Below, in pieces: positions 52,737 to 63,000 of a DNA stretch of 64,000 nt (its first letter is position 1; each line of letters opens with the position of its first letter). Source of the stretch: CAYMBP01 sp964388745 (lineage in GTDB: Bacteria; Babelota; Babeliae; Babelales; RVW-14). A program made the position numbers and the translations under genes. The stretch lies in the NCBI GenBank assembly GCA_964388745.1, contig CAYMBP010000003.1, forward strand, positions 1 through 64,000. The letters run 5' to 3'. Below the pieces are notes generated by a model, which worked only from the letters and a program-made list of their open reading frames with translations, was not told the DNA's origin and did no database searches.

Positions 52737-53255
52737 ATGAAGCGTTGGTATGTTGTGCAGATTTATACAGGCTTTGAAGATATGGTCAAAGCCGATCTTG
52801 GAAAGTGTGCAGAAGAAGAAGGTTTAAGCGACTTGTTTGGTGAGGTTCTTATACCAACTGGTGAGGTTTCATCTTTTTTTGCAGAGTCTGGCACGAAAAA
52901 AGAAAAAATCTTTCCAGGGTATTTGTTGATCTATATGGAAATGACTGCTGAGTCTTTTAGGCTGGTTGCCTCTAATCCTCGCGTTACACGGTTTCTTGGC
53001 GGAGAAAAGCCGGTTGCGTTGTCAGACAAAGAAATTGATCGTATTTTTTCTCAAATGTCAGGTCAGTTGTCTACGCTTAGCGAGAAGGCTTCTTTTTCTG
53101 TTGGCGGAGAAGTTCATATTTCTAGTGGGCCATTTTCTGGTTTCGTTGGCATTATAGAAAAAGTTGATGAAGATAGAGAGCGGCTTACTGTTATGGTGAG
53201 TATTTTTGGTAGGCTGACTCCTGTTGAGCTCGGTTTTGATCAGGTCAAGAAATAA
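52737..53255 (+). CDS. nusG: transcription antitermination protein NusG
   Basis: Binds RNA polymerase and couples it to Rho or the ribosome. The 172 residues show the NGN domain (RWYVVQIYTGFEDMVKADL, KKEKIFPGYLLIYMEM, NPRVTRFLGG) and the C-terminal KOW domain (VHISSGPFSGFVGIIEKVDEDRERLTV). It is in its usual place between secE and rplK. Confidence 0.97.
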   Translation: MKRWYVVQIYTGFEDMVKADLGKCAEEEGLSDLFGEVLIPTGEVSSFFAESGTKKEKIFPGYLLIYMEMTAESFRLVASNPRVTRFLGGEKPVALSDKEIDRIFSQMSGQLSTLSEKASFSVGGEVHISSGPFSGFVGIIEKVDEDRERLTVMVSIFGRLTPVELGFDQVKK

Positions 53256-53274
53256 TTGTACGTAGGGTAATATT

Positions 53275-53700
53275 ATGTCAAAAAAAGTAAAAGCGAAGAT
53301 AAAGTTGCAAATTCCTGGTGGTGGCGCTACTCCAGCTCCTCCAGTGGGTAATAACTTAGGGCAGCACCAGGTAAACCTCATGGATTTTTGCAAAAAATTT
53401 AATGCTGCTACAGCTAATCGCAAGGGTGAGACTGTGCCCGTGCAAATCACTATTTACGTAGACAAGAGTTTTGATTTTGTGCTAAAGACTCCTCCTGTGT
53501 CTGAGCTTTTGAAAAAGCGAGCAGGTGTGTCTAAGGGAGCTCAGGTGGTTGGCAAGGAAAAGGTTGGTACAGTTTCATGGAAAGACGTTGAAGAAATTGC
53601 TGCAATAAAAATGGCAGATCTTTCTGCCAATGACCTTGAGGCTGCAAAAAAGATCATTGCAGGAAGTGCGCGTAGTATGGGAATTGTTGTTGTAGATTAG
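53275..53700 (+). CDS. rplK: 50S ribosomal protein L11
   Basis: This GTPase-centre protein of 141 residues is full-length. The start region KAKIKLQIPGGGATPAPPVGN with GQHQVNLMDFCKKFN, and the RNA-binding C-terminal SARSMGIVV, are standard. It is co-transcribed with rplA, as in the classical L11 operon. Confidence 0.98.
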   Translation: MSKKVKAKIKLQIPGGGATPAPPVGNNLGQHQVNLMDFCKKFNAATANRKGETVPVQITIYVDKSFDFVLKTPPVSELLKKRAGVSKGAQVVGKEKVGTVSWKDVEEIAAIKMADLSANDLEAAKKIIAGSARSMGIVVVD

Positions 53701-53739
53701 ATTGTTTACTGTAATGGTTTTAGTGTAGTTAGGTGTATA

Positions 53740-54432
53740 ATGAGCAAGTTGGGAAAAAATCACCGATTAGCACAAGAAAAGATGTCACAGCTTGAAGCTT
53801 CTTCCACGCAGAGTGCTCTTGCGGCTATTGTTAAAAATGCTTATGCAAAATTTGATGAATCGGTTGATGTGGATATGGTTCTTGGGATTGATCCAACCAA
53901 AGGTGAGCAAGCTGTTAGAGGTTCGGTTTTGCTTCCGAATGGCATAGGTAAAAAAGTTAGAGTTCTTGTTTTTGCAAAAGGTGAACAAGAAGATGTTGCT
54001 CGCAGTGCGGGGGCAGACTTTGTTGGCGCTGAAGATCTTGTTGAAAAAATTTTGGGCGGCTGGCTTGATTTTGATGCTGCTGTTGCAACTCCTGATCTTA
54101 TGGCGCTTGTTGGTAAGGTTGCTAAGATCTTAGGGCCTCGAGGGTTGTTGCCAAATAAAAAAGTTGGCACAGTTACGTCTGATATCTCAGGAATTGTCAA
54201 TGATCTGAAAAAAGGTCGAGTTACTTTCAAGAATGATAAGGGTGGTGTTTTGCATGCACCTTGCGGGCGTGTTTCTTTTGGAGAAGACAAGCTTCTTGAG
54301 AACTTTTCAGCCTTGATTAAAGCGGTGCAAAATTGCAAGCCGGCAACATCCAAGGGTAAATTTATTCGAAAAGTGACTCTTTCTTCAACAATGGGTGTTG
54401 GCGTTTCAGTTAATCCAGATGAATTATTGTAG
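53740..54432 (+). CDS. rplA: 50S ribosomal protein L1
   Basis: Forms the L1 stalk and, in many bacteria, represses its own L11-L1 mRNA. The 230 residues include FDESVDVDMVLGIDPTKGEQ, GPRGLLPNKKVGTV and GKFIRKVTLSSTMGVGV, all conserved. The usual Lys- and Arg-rich N-terminus is short. Confidence 0.97.
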   Translation: MSKLGKNHRLAQEKMSQLEASSTQSALAAIVKNAYAKFDESVDVDMVLGIDPTKGEQAVRGSVLLPNGIGKKVRVLVFAKGEQEDVARSAGADFVGAEDLVEKILGGWLDFDAAVATPDLMALVGKVAKILGPRGLLPNKKVGTVTSDISGIVNDLKKGRVTFKNDKGGVLHAPCGRVSFGEDKLLENFSALIKAVQNCKPATSKGKFIRKVTLSSTMGVGVSVNPDELL

Positions 54433-54454
54433 GTAGTGCGAAAGGAATGTGACC

Positions 54455-54979
54455 ATGAATCGCGATCAGAAAGCACTAGTCATTGCTGATGTTAAAAAGC
54501 TGGTAACATCTTCACAAGCGACATTTCTTATTAATTACAAAGGTATGAGTGTTGCAGCATTGCAAGGTTTGCGAAAAGATTTAAGAGGGTGTGGTGGACA
54601 GTTTAAGGTGGTAAAAGCTACGTTAATGCGTCGCGCAGCTCTTGATGTTGAGGGAATGGGGGAGTTCTCAGGGCAGTTTAAGGATCAGGTGGGTCTAGTT
54701 TTTGCTTTAGAAGAGCCTTCTTCTGTTGCTAAAGCGCTTGTTGATTATGAGAAAAAAAATGATAGCTTGCCTCAAATTGTTGCTGGTTTTTATGAATCAA
54801 AATTTCTGCCTCTTGAACAGGTTAAGTTAATTGCTTCGTTGCCAAGCAGAGATGTATTGCTCGCTAAGCTTCTTGGAACGATGCAGGCGCCAATATCACA
54901 GTTTGCTCGATTGCTGCATATGTTGATTGCTCGATTGCTATTTGTTCTTAAGAGAATAGAAGAAAAAAATAGTCAATAG
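54455..54979 (+). CDS. rplJ: 50S ribosomal protein L10
   Basis: Anchors the L7/L12 stalk. The ATG at 54455 follows AAAGGA by eight bases; an in-frame GTG two codons upstream is too close to that site. FLINYKGMSVAALQGLRKDLR and FKVVKATLMRRA are typical. At 174 residues it is standard, with a C-terminal helix that binds L12 dimers. Confidence 0.97.
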   Translation: MNRDQKALVIADVKKLVTSSQATFLINYKGMSVAALQGLRKDLRGCGGQFKVVKATLMRRAALDVEGMGEFSGQFKDQVGLVFALEEPSSVAKALVDYEKKNDSLPQIVAGFYESKFLPLEQVKLIASLPSRDVLLAKLLGTMQAPISQFARLLHMLIARLLFVLKRIEEKNSQ

Positions 54980-55048
54980 TCCATTTATGTGGTAAAATAA
55001 CTCAACCCATAATTCAAACTGAATAACCTCCTAGGCGAGGCTAAAATC

Positions 55049-55073
55049 AGCTTATGCGTTTGTAGCGTAGGCT
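55049..55073 (+). promoter_or_regulatory. hairpin between rplJ and rplL
   Basis: AGCTTATGC (55049-55057) and GCGTAGGCT (55065-55073) form a nine-pair stem with two G-T wobbles in the 157-base rplJ-rplL spacer. No T run follows. It may tune the L10 to L12 ratio or mark RNA processing. Confidence 0.4.
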
Positions 55074-55136
55074 TGCTGTTCGGTTTAAATAGTTACATTG
55101 GTTAACCATTTTTGTTGCACATTTAAGGAGTTGCAC

Positions 55137-55508
55137 ATGTCGTCAAAAATTATAGATGAAATTAGCAAGATGTCTGTTATGGAGCTTTCAGAGCTCATTA
55201 AGTCATTAGAAGAGACCTTTGGTGTTTCAGCAGCAGCCCCTGTTGCAGCAGCTCCTGCGGCGGCTCAAGGTGATGCAGGAGCACCAGCTGAAGAAAAAAC
55301 TGAATTCCAAGTAGTCTTAGCAGATGCGGGCAAAGAGAAGATTAAGGTTATAAAGGCTGTTCGTTCAGTGACAACGCTATCTCTTGGTGATGCAAAGGCT
55401 GCGGTTGAAGGTGTTCCGTTTGTTGTTGCAGAGTCTGCATCTAAGGAAGACGCTAATAAAATGAAGCAAGCTCTTGAAGATGCTGGTGCAAAAGTAGAGC
55501 TTAAGTAA
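55137..55508 (+). CDS. rplL: 50S ribosomal protein L7/L12
   Basis: This multi-copy stalk protein recruits translation GTPases. The ATG at 55137 follows AAGGAG by six bases. The dimerisation domain, the Ala/Pro/Gly hinge (residues about 30-55) and the C-terminal domain (EKTEFQVVLADAGKEKIKVIK) are all present in 123 residues. Confidence 0.98.
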   Translation: MSSKIIDEISKMSVMELSELIKSLEETFGVSAAAPVAAAPAAAQGDAGAPAEEKTEFQVVLADAGKEKIKVIKAVRSVTTLSLGDAKAAVEGVPFVVAESASKEDANKMKQALEDAGAKVELK

Positions 55509-55552
55509 GCTTGGTTAAATTAACAGTTAGATTGCATGCTAAAAGTTAATAA

Positions 55553-55608
55553 ATGGAAGTTGCTTCAAATAGGTTTGTTGGGGTAGCTTCCATGTTTCTT
55601 CTTTTTCT
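55553..55608 (+). terminator. partial terminator/attenuator between rplL and rpoB
   Basis: ATGGAAGTTGC (55553-55563) and GTAGCTTCCAT (55583-55593) form an 11-pair stem with two wobbles, followed by a T-rich stretch. A leaky terminator at this place, lowering rpoBC output relative to ribosomal proteins, is known from E. coli. Confidence 0.65.
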
Positions 55609-55688
55609 GTTGTGAATCCGTTTCTAAAGCAAAATAGTGCGATAAAATGGTTGTTTGATGTAGTGCTTTTACAATGAGGAGCGATTGA

Positions 55689-58600
55689 ATGTCTCAGTTT
55701 GGCAGAGGTAAAGGTATTTTGAGGAAGTCTTTCGGCAAGATACGGGAGGTTGCGACGCTTCCTAATCTTATCGAAGTGCAATCAAAATCGTTCAACGATT
55801 TTATACAGCTTGATTGTTTGCCTTCTGAGAGAAAAAACATAGGCTTAGAAAAGGTGCTTCGTGATACTTTTCCAGTTGAGCATAATGAAAAAATTTCTCT
55901 AGAATATGTAAGTTATGAGTTGGGTGAGTGGGCTTGTATTTGTGGGCAGCTTGGTGGAATTCATAATAGATACAGGTGGAATTGCTCTTCTTGCAATCAC
56001 GAAGGAGAAGGTTTTCTAGGTAAGGATTTTGCCTGTTCTGAGTGCAAAAAAAAGACGGCTCTTTATATTCATTGTAAACGTTGTTTGTCTCGAGTAACAA
56101 TTAAATCGCATGCTACGGTTGATGAGCATCGATTTAGTGGTAAGACATACTCTATGCCTCTTAAGGTTAAGATGCAGCTTGTTAGTTGGGATGTTAATGC
56201 AACAACAGGTGCGAAAATTGTTCGAGATATCAAAGAGCAAGATGTTTTCTTTTGTGATTTGCCAATTATGGTTGATCTTTATGAAGATGAACATGGATGT
56301 TTTAAGCTTGGTAGCCAGGGAACATTTTTAATTAATGGTGTAGATCGCGTTGTTGTGAGTCAGATTCATCGTGCTCCGGGTGTTATGTTTTCTTTGAGCA
56401 AAAAAAGTAAAGATTATCGAGGGCAGCCGCACCATATTGCTCGAATTATTCCAAATAGGGGGTCTTGGCTGGACTTTGAGTTTGATCATAATGATCTTGT
56501 TTATGTTCGAATAGACAAAAAGAAAAAAGTTTTGGTTACTACATTTTTGCAGGCGATTGGTGTAGAAAAAAATAGTATATTGCCACTTTTTTATGATTTT
56601 GATGCTGTTGAGGTGAGTGGTAAAGTTTTTAGTCGCCAGCTTGATAAAAAATTGATTGGTCAACGTCTTGAAAGCAGTTCTTTGCCTTCTGACCTTGAAG
56701 AAAAGTTTTCAGTTGGCCAGAGAATCACATCTGCTCTTATTGAAAAAATGAAAAAAGAGGGCGTTGAGAAGTTAAATGTTCGAAAAAGTTCGCTTATTAA
56801 TCGTATTTTAGCAAAAGATGTCTTTAATGAAGAGACTGGAGAAGTTTATGTTCCTCTTGGCTCTATTTTAACAGAAGATCTTATTGATTATCTTGGAACA
56901 CTTGGTCCTCGAACAATTCATCTTATTAAGTCTTCTGGTTATGTGTTTCAGCCAACTGTTGCGCTGACATTTGCACAAGATCCAATTTCTAATTATGAAG
57001 ATGCGCTTAGAGACGTTTATGCAAAATTAAAGCCTGGTGATATTCCTTCGCTTAAGGTTATGAAGGAGTATATAGATAATTTATTTTTTAATCCTCGCTT
57101 TTATGATCTTACTATTGTTGGTCGAATACGGACAAATCGTAAATTACGATTGGCTAGCGACAGCATGGAGACGCAGCTTACAAAAGAAGATATTATTCAG
57201 ACGCTGAAATATTTGATTGGCTTAAAAGAACGAGGTGAAGGCGAACTTGATGATATTGATCACCTTGGAAATAGGTGCGTTCGTCTGGTTGGGGAGCTTT
57301 TGCAAACTCAGCTTTATGCTGGCTTTGCACGAGTTGAACGAATTGTGCGAGAGAGATTTCGTTTGCAAGAGAATTATGCAACATTAATGCCGTATGATTT
57401 TCTTAATGTCAAGCCATTAACGGCTGTTTTGAGAGAGTTTTTTGGTACGGGTCAGTTGTCACAGTTTATGGATCAGACCAATCCTCTTGCAGAAATGGCT
57501 CACAAGAGGCGACTTTCTGCTTTGGGGCCTGGGGGAATTACTAGAGAGCGTGCAACATTTGAAATCCGTGATGTCCACACCTCTCATTATGGAAGAATTT
57601 GTCCAATTGAAACGCCTGAGGGACAAAACATTGGATTGATTTCCTCGCTGTCTACTTATGCACGAGTCAACGAGCTAGGGTTTATTGAAACACCATACAT
57701 TAAAGTTGTTGATGGAAAAGTTGTTGATGAAACAATTTACCTGGATGCTTTTGAAGAGCTTGGTAAAAAAGTTGCTCAAGCAACTACAGTGCTTTCTTCA
57801 AAAAATCAAATTGAAGATGGAAAGGTTTTTGTTAGGCAGGATGGCAATATTGTTCAGTCTTCGGCTCAGTCTGTTGATTATTTAGATGCTTCATCTCGAC
57901 AGGTTTTCTCCGTTCCGACAGCTCTTATTCCTTTCCTTGAGCATGATGATGCAAATAGAGCATTAATGGGTTCAAACATGCAAAGGCAGGCTGTTCCACT
58001 TATTAAGTGTCGGCCTCCAATTGTTGGAACAGGAATGGAGCGAGAGCTTGGGATTTTAGATGGCGCAGTTATTATTGCCAGAAATTCAGGTGTTGTTGAG
58101 TATGTTTCTGCTGAAAAAATTATTATTAGGTTAGATGATCATGCTACTGATGAAAATGCTTGGTTTTCTCGTCCAATAGATGTTTATAATCTTAAAAAAT
58201 TTTCACGCTCTAGTCATAATACATGGATTCATCACAATCCTGTTGTATTTAAGGGTGAGCGAGTTGATAAAGGTGATGTTTTAACTGATGGTGCAGCAAA
58301 TTCGAGAGGAGAGCTTGCTCTTGGAAGCAATGTTCTTGTCGCTTTTATGCCGTGGCTTGGTTATAATTTTGAGGATGCTGTTGTTGCAAGTAAAAATTTA
58401 GTTGTTAATGATACTTTTTCCTCTGTGCATGTTGTAGAATTTGTTGTTGAGGCTCGAGATACAAAGCTTGGAGCCGAAGAAATAACTCGCGATATTCCAA
58501 ATGTTTCAGAAAAAGATTTAGAGCTTCTTGACGAAGATGGGGTAGTTAGGGTTGGAGCTCGAATTAAGCCTGGAGATATTCTTGTTGGAAAAGTAACGCT

Positions 58601-60020
58601 TAAGGGGGATGTTCAAGTTTCTCCTGAGGAAAAGTTGCTTAGAGCTATTTTTGGAGAAAAGTCTCGAGAAGTTCGAGATACCTCGTTGCGAGTTCCTCCT
58701 GGAGTTGAGGCAACAGTTGTTGATGTAAAAGTCTTTTCTCGAAGTGGCATACGAAAAGATAAGCGCTACAAAGATATCGTGGTGAAAGAATCTGCAAAAA
58801 TAGAAGAGGATCTTTCTCATCATTTATCAGTTCTTCATAAGGGGATAAAAGAAAAAATTATTAAGCTTCTTGATGGGCAAAAGCCTGGAAAAGCATCTGT
58901 TAAAGCTCCTGTTGAAGGGGGGGTGTTTTCTGCTAAGAAAATGGAAGCGCTTGGTGTTAGAGAGCTTGCAAATCTTGTCGCTAATTCAAAAGTTGTTAAT
59001 AGTAAGGTAGAAATATATCGAAATGCCCTTGCTAATCAAGCACATATTTTGAATGTTCTTAAAGAAGAACGCATTAATTCTTTAAGAAAAGGTGATGATC
59101 TTCCTTCTGGCGTGATAAAAATGATTAAGGTGTACGTTGCGACTAAAAGACCAATTTCTGTTGGTGACAAAGTTGCAGGAAGACACGGTAATAAAGGAAT
59201 TGTTTCTCGCATTGTTAATATTGAGGATATGCCTTATCTAGAAGATGGTACGCCCATTGATATTGTACTCAATCCACTTGGAGTACCTGGCCGTATGAAT
59301 GTAGGGCAAATTTTGGAAACAATTTTGGGCATGGCTGGAAAGAAGTTGGGAGATCAATTTGCAGCTCAGATTGAAGATTTAAGTTTTGTAGAAATTAAAA
59401 AACAATTGGCAAATTATTTTGATAGCGGCATTCTTGAAAGCGTAGAAGAGCGTTCAGGGAAAGAAGGCTTAATGGAGCTTGCTCGTCAAACTGCTAAATT
59501 TGGTGTTGCGATGAAGACGCCAGTTTTTGATGGAGCTGATTATGAAAAAGAGATTCAGCCATTGCTAAAAAATACTGGTTTACCTGAAGATGGTATGTTT
59601 AAGCTATATGATGGTAGGTCTGGTGAGCTATTTGATCAACCCGTAACTGTTGGTCAGATTTATATCATGAAGCTTAATCATCTTGCAGATGATAAGTTAC
59701 ACGCTCGATCTGTGGGGCCATATTCATTAATTACGCAGCAACCATTAGGTGGTAAAGCTCAATTCGGGGGGCAACGGCTTGGAGAGATGGAAGTTTGGGC
59801 GCTGTTTGCATATGGTGCTTCTTATATTCTCCAAGAAATGCTTACAATTAAATCTGATGACGTTAATGGTCGTATTAAAACTTATGAGGCGATTGTAAGA
59901 GGTGATGAAGTTCCTGATCCGGGAATACCAGAGTCATTTAATGTGTTGATTAAAGAGTTTCAAAGTTTAGGGTTGCAGGTTGATCTGTTTAAGACGAGCA
60001 AGGAGCACGTTGGTGAATAG
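55689..60020 (+). CDS. rpoB: RNA polymerase beta subunit with double zinc-ribbon insertion
   Basis: This is the catalytic beta subunit, 1443 residues. The core is orthodox: FGTGQLSQFMDQTNPLAE, HKRRLSALGPGGI, HYGRICPIETPEGQNIGL, GYNFEDAVVAS, GDKVAGRHGNKGIVS and the C-terminal GGKAQFGGQRLGEMEVWAL. In the N-terminal beta lobe, YVSYELGE (residues 73-80) is followed by about 65 extra residues before GKTYSMPLKVKMQL (151-164). E. coli has about a dozen residues there. The insert has eight cysteines, C83/C85, C99/C102, C116/C119 and C129/C132, consistent with two zinc ribbons. Its opening WACICG resembles WECNCG of the RpoC zinc domain in the next gene. The rpoC GTG start lies inside the last codons. 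Confidence 0.97.
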   Translation: MSQFGRGKGILRKSFGKIREVATLPNLIEVQSKSFNDFIQLDCLPSERKNIGLEKVLRDTFPVEHNEKISLEYVSYELGEWACICGQLGGIHNRYRWNCSSCNHEGEGFLGKDFACSECKKKTALYIHCKRCLSRVTIKSHATVDEHRFSGKTYSMPLKVKMQLVSWDVNATTGAKIVRDIKEQDVFFCDLPIMVDLYEDEHGCFKLGSQGTFLINGVDRVVVSQIHRAPGVMFSLSKKSKDYRGQPHHIARIIPNRGSWLDFEFDHNDLVYVRIDKKKKVLVTTFLQAIGVEKNSILPLFYDFDAVEVSGKVFSRQLDKKLIGQRLESSSLPSDLEEKFSVGQRITSALIEKMKKEGVEKLNVRKSSLINRILAKDVFNEETGEVYVPLGSILTEDLIDYLGTLGPRTIHLIKSSGYVFQPTVALTFAQDPISNYEDALRDVYAKLKPGDIPSLKVMKEYIDNLFFNPRFYDLTIVGRIRTNRKLRLASDSMETQLTKEDIIQTLKYLIGLKERGEGELDDIDHLGNRCVRLVGELLQTQLYAGFARVERIVRERFRLQENYATLMPYDFLNVKPLTAVLREFFGTGQLSQFMDQTNPLAEMAHKRRLSALGPGGITRERATFEIRDVHTSHYGRICPIETPEGQNIGLISSLSTYARVNELGFIETPYIKVVDGKVVDETIYLDAFEELGKKVAQATTVLSSKNQIEDGKVFVRQDGNIVQSSAQSVDYLDASSRQVFSVPTALIPFLEHDDANRALMGSNMQRQAVPLIKCRPPIVGTGMERELGILDGAVIIARNSGVVEYVSAEKIIIRLDDHATDENAWFSRPIDVYNLKKFSRSSHNTWIHHNPVVFKGERVDKGDVLTDGAANSRGELALGSNVLVAFMPWLGYNFEDAVVASKNLVVNDTFSSVHVVEFVVEARDTKLGAEEITRDIPNVSEKDLELLDEDGVVRVGARIKPGDILVGKVTLKGDVQVSPEEKLLRAIFGEKSREVRDTSLRVPPGVEATVVDVKVFSRSGIRKDKRYKDIVVKESAKIEEDLSHHLSVLHKGIKEKIIKLLDGQKPGKASVKAPVEGGVFSAKKMEALGVRELANLVANSKVVNSKVEIYRNALANQAHILNVLKEERINSLRKGDDLPSGVIKMIKVYVATKRPISVGDKVAGRHGNKGIVSRIVNIEDMPYLEDGTPIDIVLNPLGVPGRMNVGQILETILGMAGKKLGDQFAAQIEDLSFVEIKKQLANYFDSGILESVEERSGKEGLMELARQTAKFGVAMKTPVFDGADYEKEIQPLLKNTGLPEDGMFKLYDGRSGELFDQPVTVGQIYIMKLNHLADDKLHARSVGPYSLITQQPLGGKAQFGGQRLGEMEVWALFAYGASYILQEMLTIKSDDVNGRIKTYEAIVRGDEVPDPGIPESFNVLIKEFQSLGLQVDLFKTSKEHVGE

Positions 60021-63000
60021 TAAAATGCTTGAGCGCTTTAGAGAATATGTAAATACGACTCAGTTCAATGCCATAAGAATAAGCATTGCGTCTCCAGAAA
60101 AAATTCGCTCCTTGTCTTATGGGGAAGTTAAAAAAATAGAAACCATTAACTACAGAACATTGAAGCCTGAGCGAGATGGTCTTTTATGCGCTCGAATTTT
60201 TGGACCAGTTAAGGACTGGGAGTGTAATTGTGGTAAATATAAGCGAATGAAGCATCGCGGTGTCACATGTGAAAAATGTGGTGTTGAGGTTATTCAGTCA
60301 AAAGTGCGTCGTGAGCGCATGGGTCATATTAACCTTGTTTCTCCAGTTTGTCACATATGGTACCTTAAGGGGATTCCTAGTTATTTAAGTTTGATACTTG
60401 GATTAACTGTTAGGGATCTTGAGCGTGTTATTTATTTTGATAGCTATATTGTTTTAAATCAGGGAACGTCTCCATATCCTGTTCGTACATTGTTGAATGG
60501 ACAAGAGCTTGATGAATACGTTAGAAATAACGAAGAAGATATTGTTTTTAAAGCAGCAATGGGTGCTGAGGCTATTCGTGAATTACTTATTTCGATAGAT
60601 CTTGGTTTTGAAGTAAGAAAAATAGAGGATGAATATGAGCAAACAAGCTCAATGGCAATTAGGCATCGTCTTGCTAAGCGACATAAATTTTTATCTGGCC
60701 TGCTGAATGCAAATATTCGTCCTGAATGGATTATTCTTGATGTTCTTCCAGTAATCCCTCCAGATTTGCGGCCACTTGTTCCATTAGAAGGTGGTCGGTT
60801 TGCGAGTTCTGATCTTAATGATTTATACAGAAGAGTTTTGAACAGAAATATTCGATTGAGAAGACTTATTGAACTTGAAGCTCCTGATGTTATCATTAAA
60901 AATGAAAAAAGAATGCTTCAAGAAGCCGTTGATGCATTGATTGACAATGGTCGACGTGGGCAACCGGTAAGAGGTTCAAATCGACGTCCTCTTAAATCTT
61001 TAAGTGAAATGCTTAGAGGGAAACAGGGGCGGTTTAGGCAAAATTTGCTTGGTAAGCGTGTCGACTATTCGGGAAGATCAATTATTGTTGTAGATCCTGA
61101 GCTTAAAATGCATCAATGTGGTTTGCCAAAATTGATGGCTTTAGAGTTGTTTAAGCCATATGTCTATGTTGAGCTTCAGCAGCGAGAGCTTGCGGCAAAT
61201 TTGCGAGTTGCAAAAAGAATGGTTGAGGAGATGTCTCCAGAAGTATGGGAAGCTCTTGAGGCTGTTGTATTGGATAGACCGGTTCTTCTTAATCGTGCAC
61301 CAACATTGCATCGTTTGAGTATTCAGGCATTTTATCCAATTCTTGTTGAAGGTAAAGCAATTAAGATTCATCCATTGGTTTGCGCTGCATTTAATGCGGA
61401 TTTTGATGGTGATATGATGGCTGTTCACGTATTGCTTAGTAAGCGAGCTCGGGCAGAGGCAAGTAATCTTATTTTGTCCACAAAAAACATTTTAACTCCA
61501 GCAAATGGAAAGCCTGTAACGGTTCCTTCTCAGGATATGGTTCTTGGTTTGCACTATATAACAAAGGGACGAAGGGCTGTTTCTGGTGAAGGGCTATGTT
61601 TTTCAAGTATAGAAGAAGTCCTTTTTGCTTATGATCATCAAAAAGTTCACTTGCAGGCTCGTATTAAATTGAGGCTTTCTGCGAAAAATATTGTTGAAAC
61701 AACAGTTGGTCGTGTGATTTTATATGCTGCATTACCAGAAGATAGTGAGTTTTCATGGATTAATAAAGCTGTTAAAAGAAAAGATTTAGTAAAGCTTGTT
61801 GCTCGACTGCATCGTGCATTTGGTGTTGAAAAAACAGTTGGGGCTCTTGATAATATTAAGCATCTTGGTTTCTCTTATGCTACCTTAGGAGGCATTTCGT
61901 TATCTGTTGATAATCTTGTTATTCCTCCATCTAAAGATGACATTATTAATAAAAGCAAAAAAGAAGCTGAAAAAACAGAGCTTTTATATATGGATGGTGC
62001 AATCACCAATGGAGAGCGTTATAACAAAATTATTCAGATTTGGAATAAAGCAACAGAAGATGTTTCGAATGAAATGATTGCTATGCTTGAGGCTGAGGAT
62101 TTAGCTGCTGCTGAAAGTTCTGATGTTCCGTTTAATCCTGTTTTTATGATGCTTGATTCTGGTGCTCGAAGTTCTCGCCAACAAATTCGACAGCTTGCTG
62201 GGATGAGAGGATTGATGGCAAAGCCGTCTGGGGAAATTGAAGAAACGCCTGTTCTTGCAAACTTTAAAGAGGGTTTGAATGTTTTTGAATATTTCACCTC
62301 TACTCACGGGGCACGAAAAGGTTTGGCTGATACAGCATTAAAAACTGCTGATTCAGGATATCTTACACGGCGACTTGTAGATGTGGCGCAAGATGTGGTT
62401 GTTACGCTGCAAGATTGTCAGGCTCTTGGTTATGTTATGATCTCAGATCTCAAAGAATCTGGTGAAATTATAATTCCACTTCCAGATAGAGTTTTTGGAA
62501 GAATTGTTGCTGAAAATGCAAGTGATCCACTTTCTGGACGCTTGGTTGTTGAGCGGGGAACTCTGGTTACTGATGCAGTTATTAAAAAAATTAAAGATTC
62601 TGCATTAAGTGAGATTGCTGTTCGCTCTGTGTTGACTTGTCAGGCTCGTCGAGGGGTTTGTGCTTTTTGTTATGGCATGGATTTGTCTACATTGGAGCTT
62701 GTTGATATTGGAACAGCTGTTGGTGTTATTGCTGCACAATCGATTGGTGAGCCTGGTACACAGCTTACCATGAGAACTTTCCACGTTGGGGGAACAGCTA
62801 GTGGTCTTGGCGAGCAAAACTTCTATAAGAGTCGTAATGCGGGGATTGTTAGCTTTAGGGGTGTATGCGCTTTGCGGAATAGAAGCAATATTTTAACTGT
62901 CACTAATCGAAAGTCTAAGATTGTTATTGTTTCAAGTGATGGTCGTGAGCTTGAGGAGTGTACTTTAGAATATGGTAACTTTCTTTTAGTTGAAAATGGT

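Noticed and set aside
53841..54476. Long frame antisense to rplA
   Set aside because: Shadow of the strongly conserved L1 gene; no start signals.
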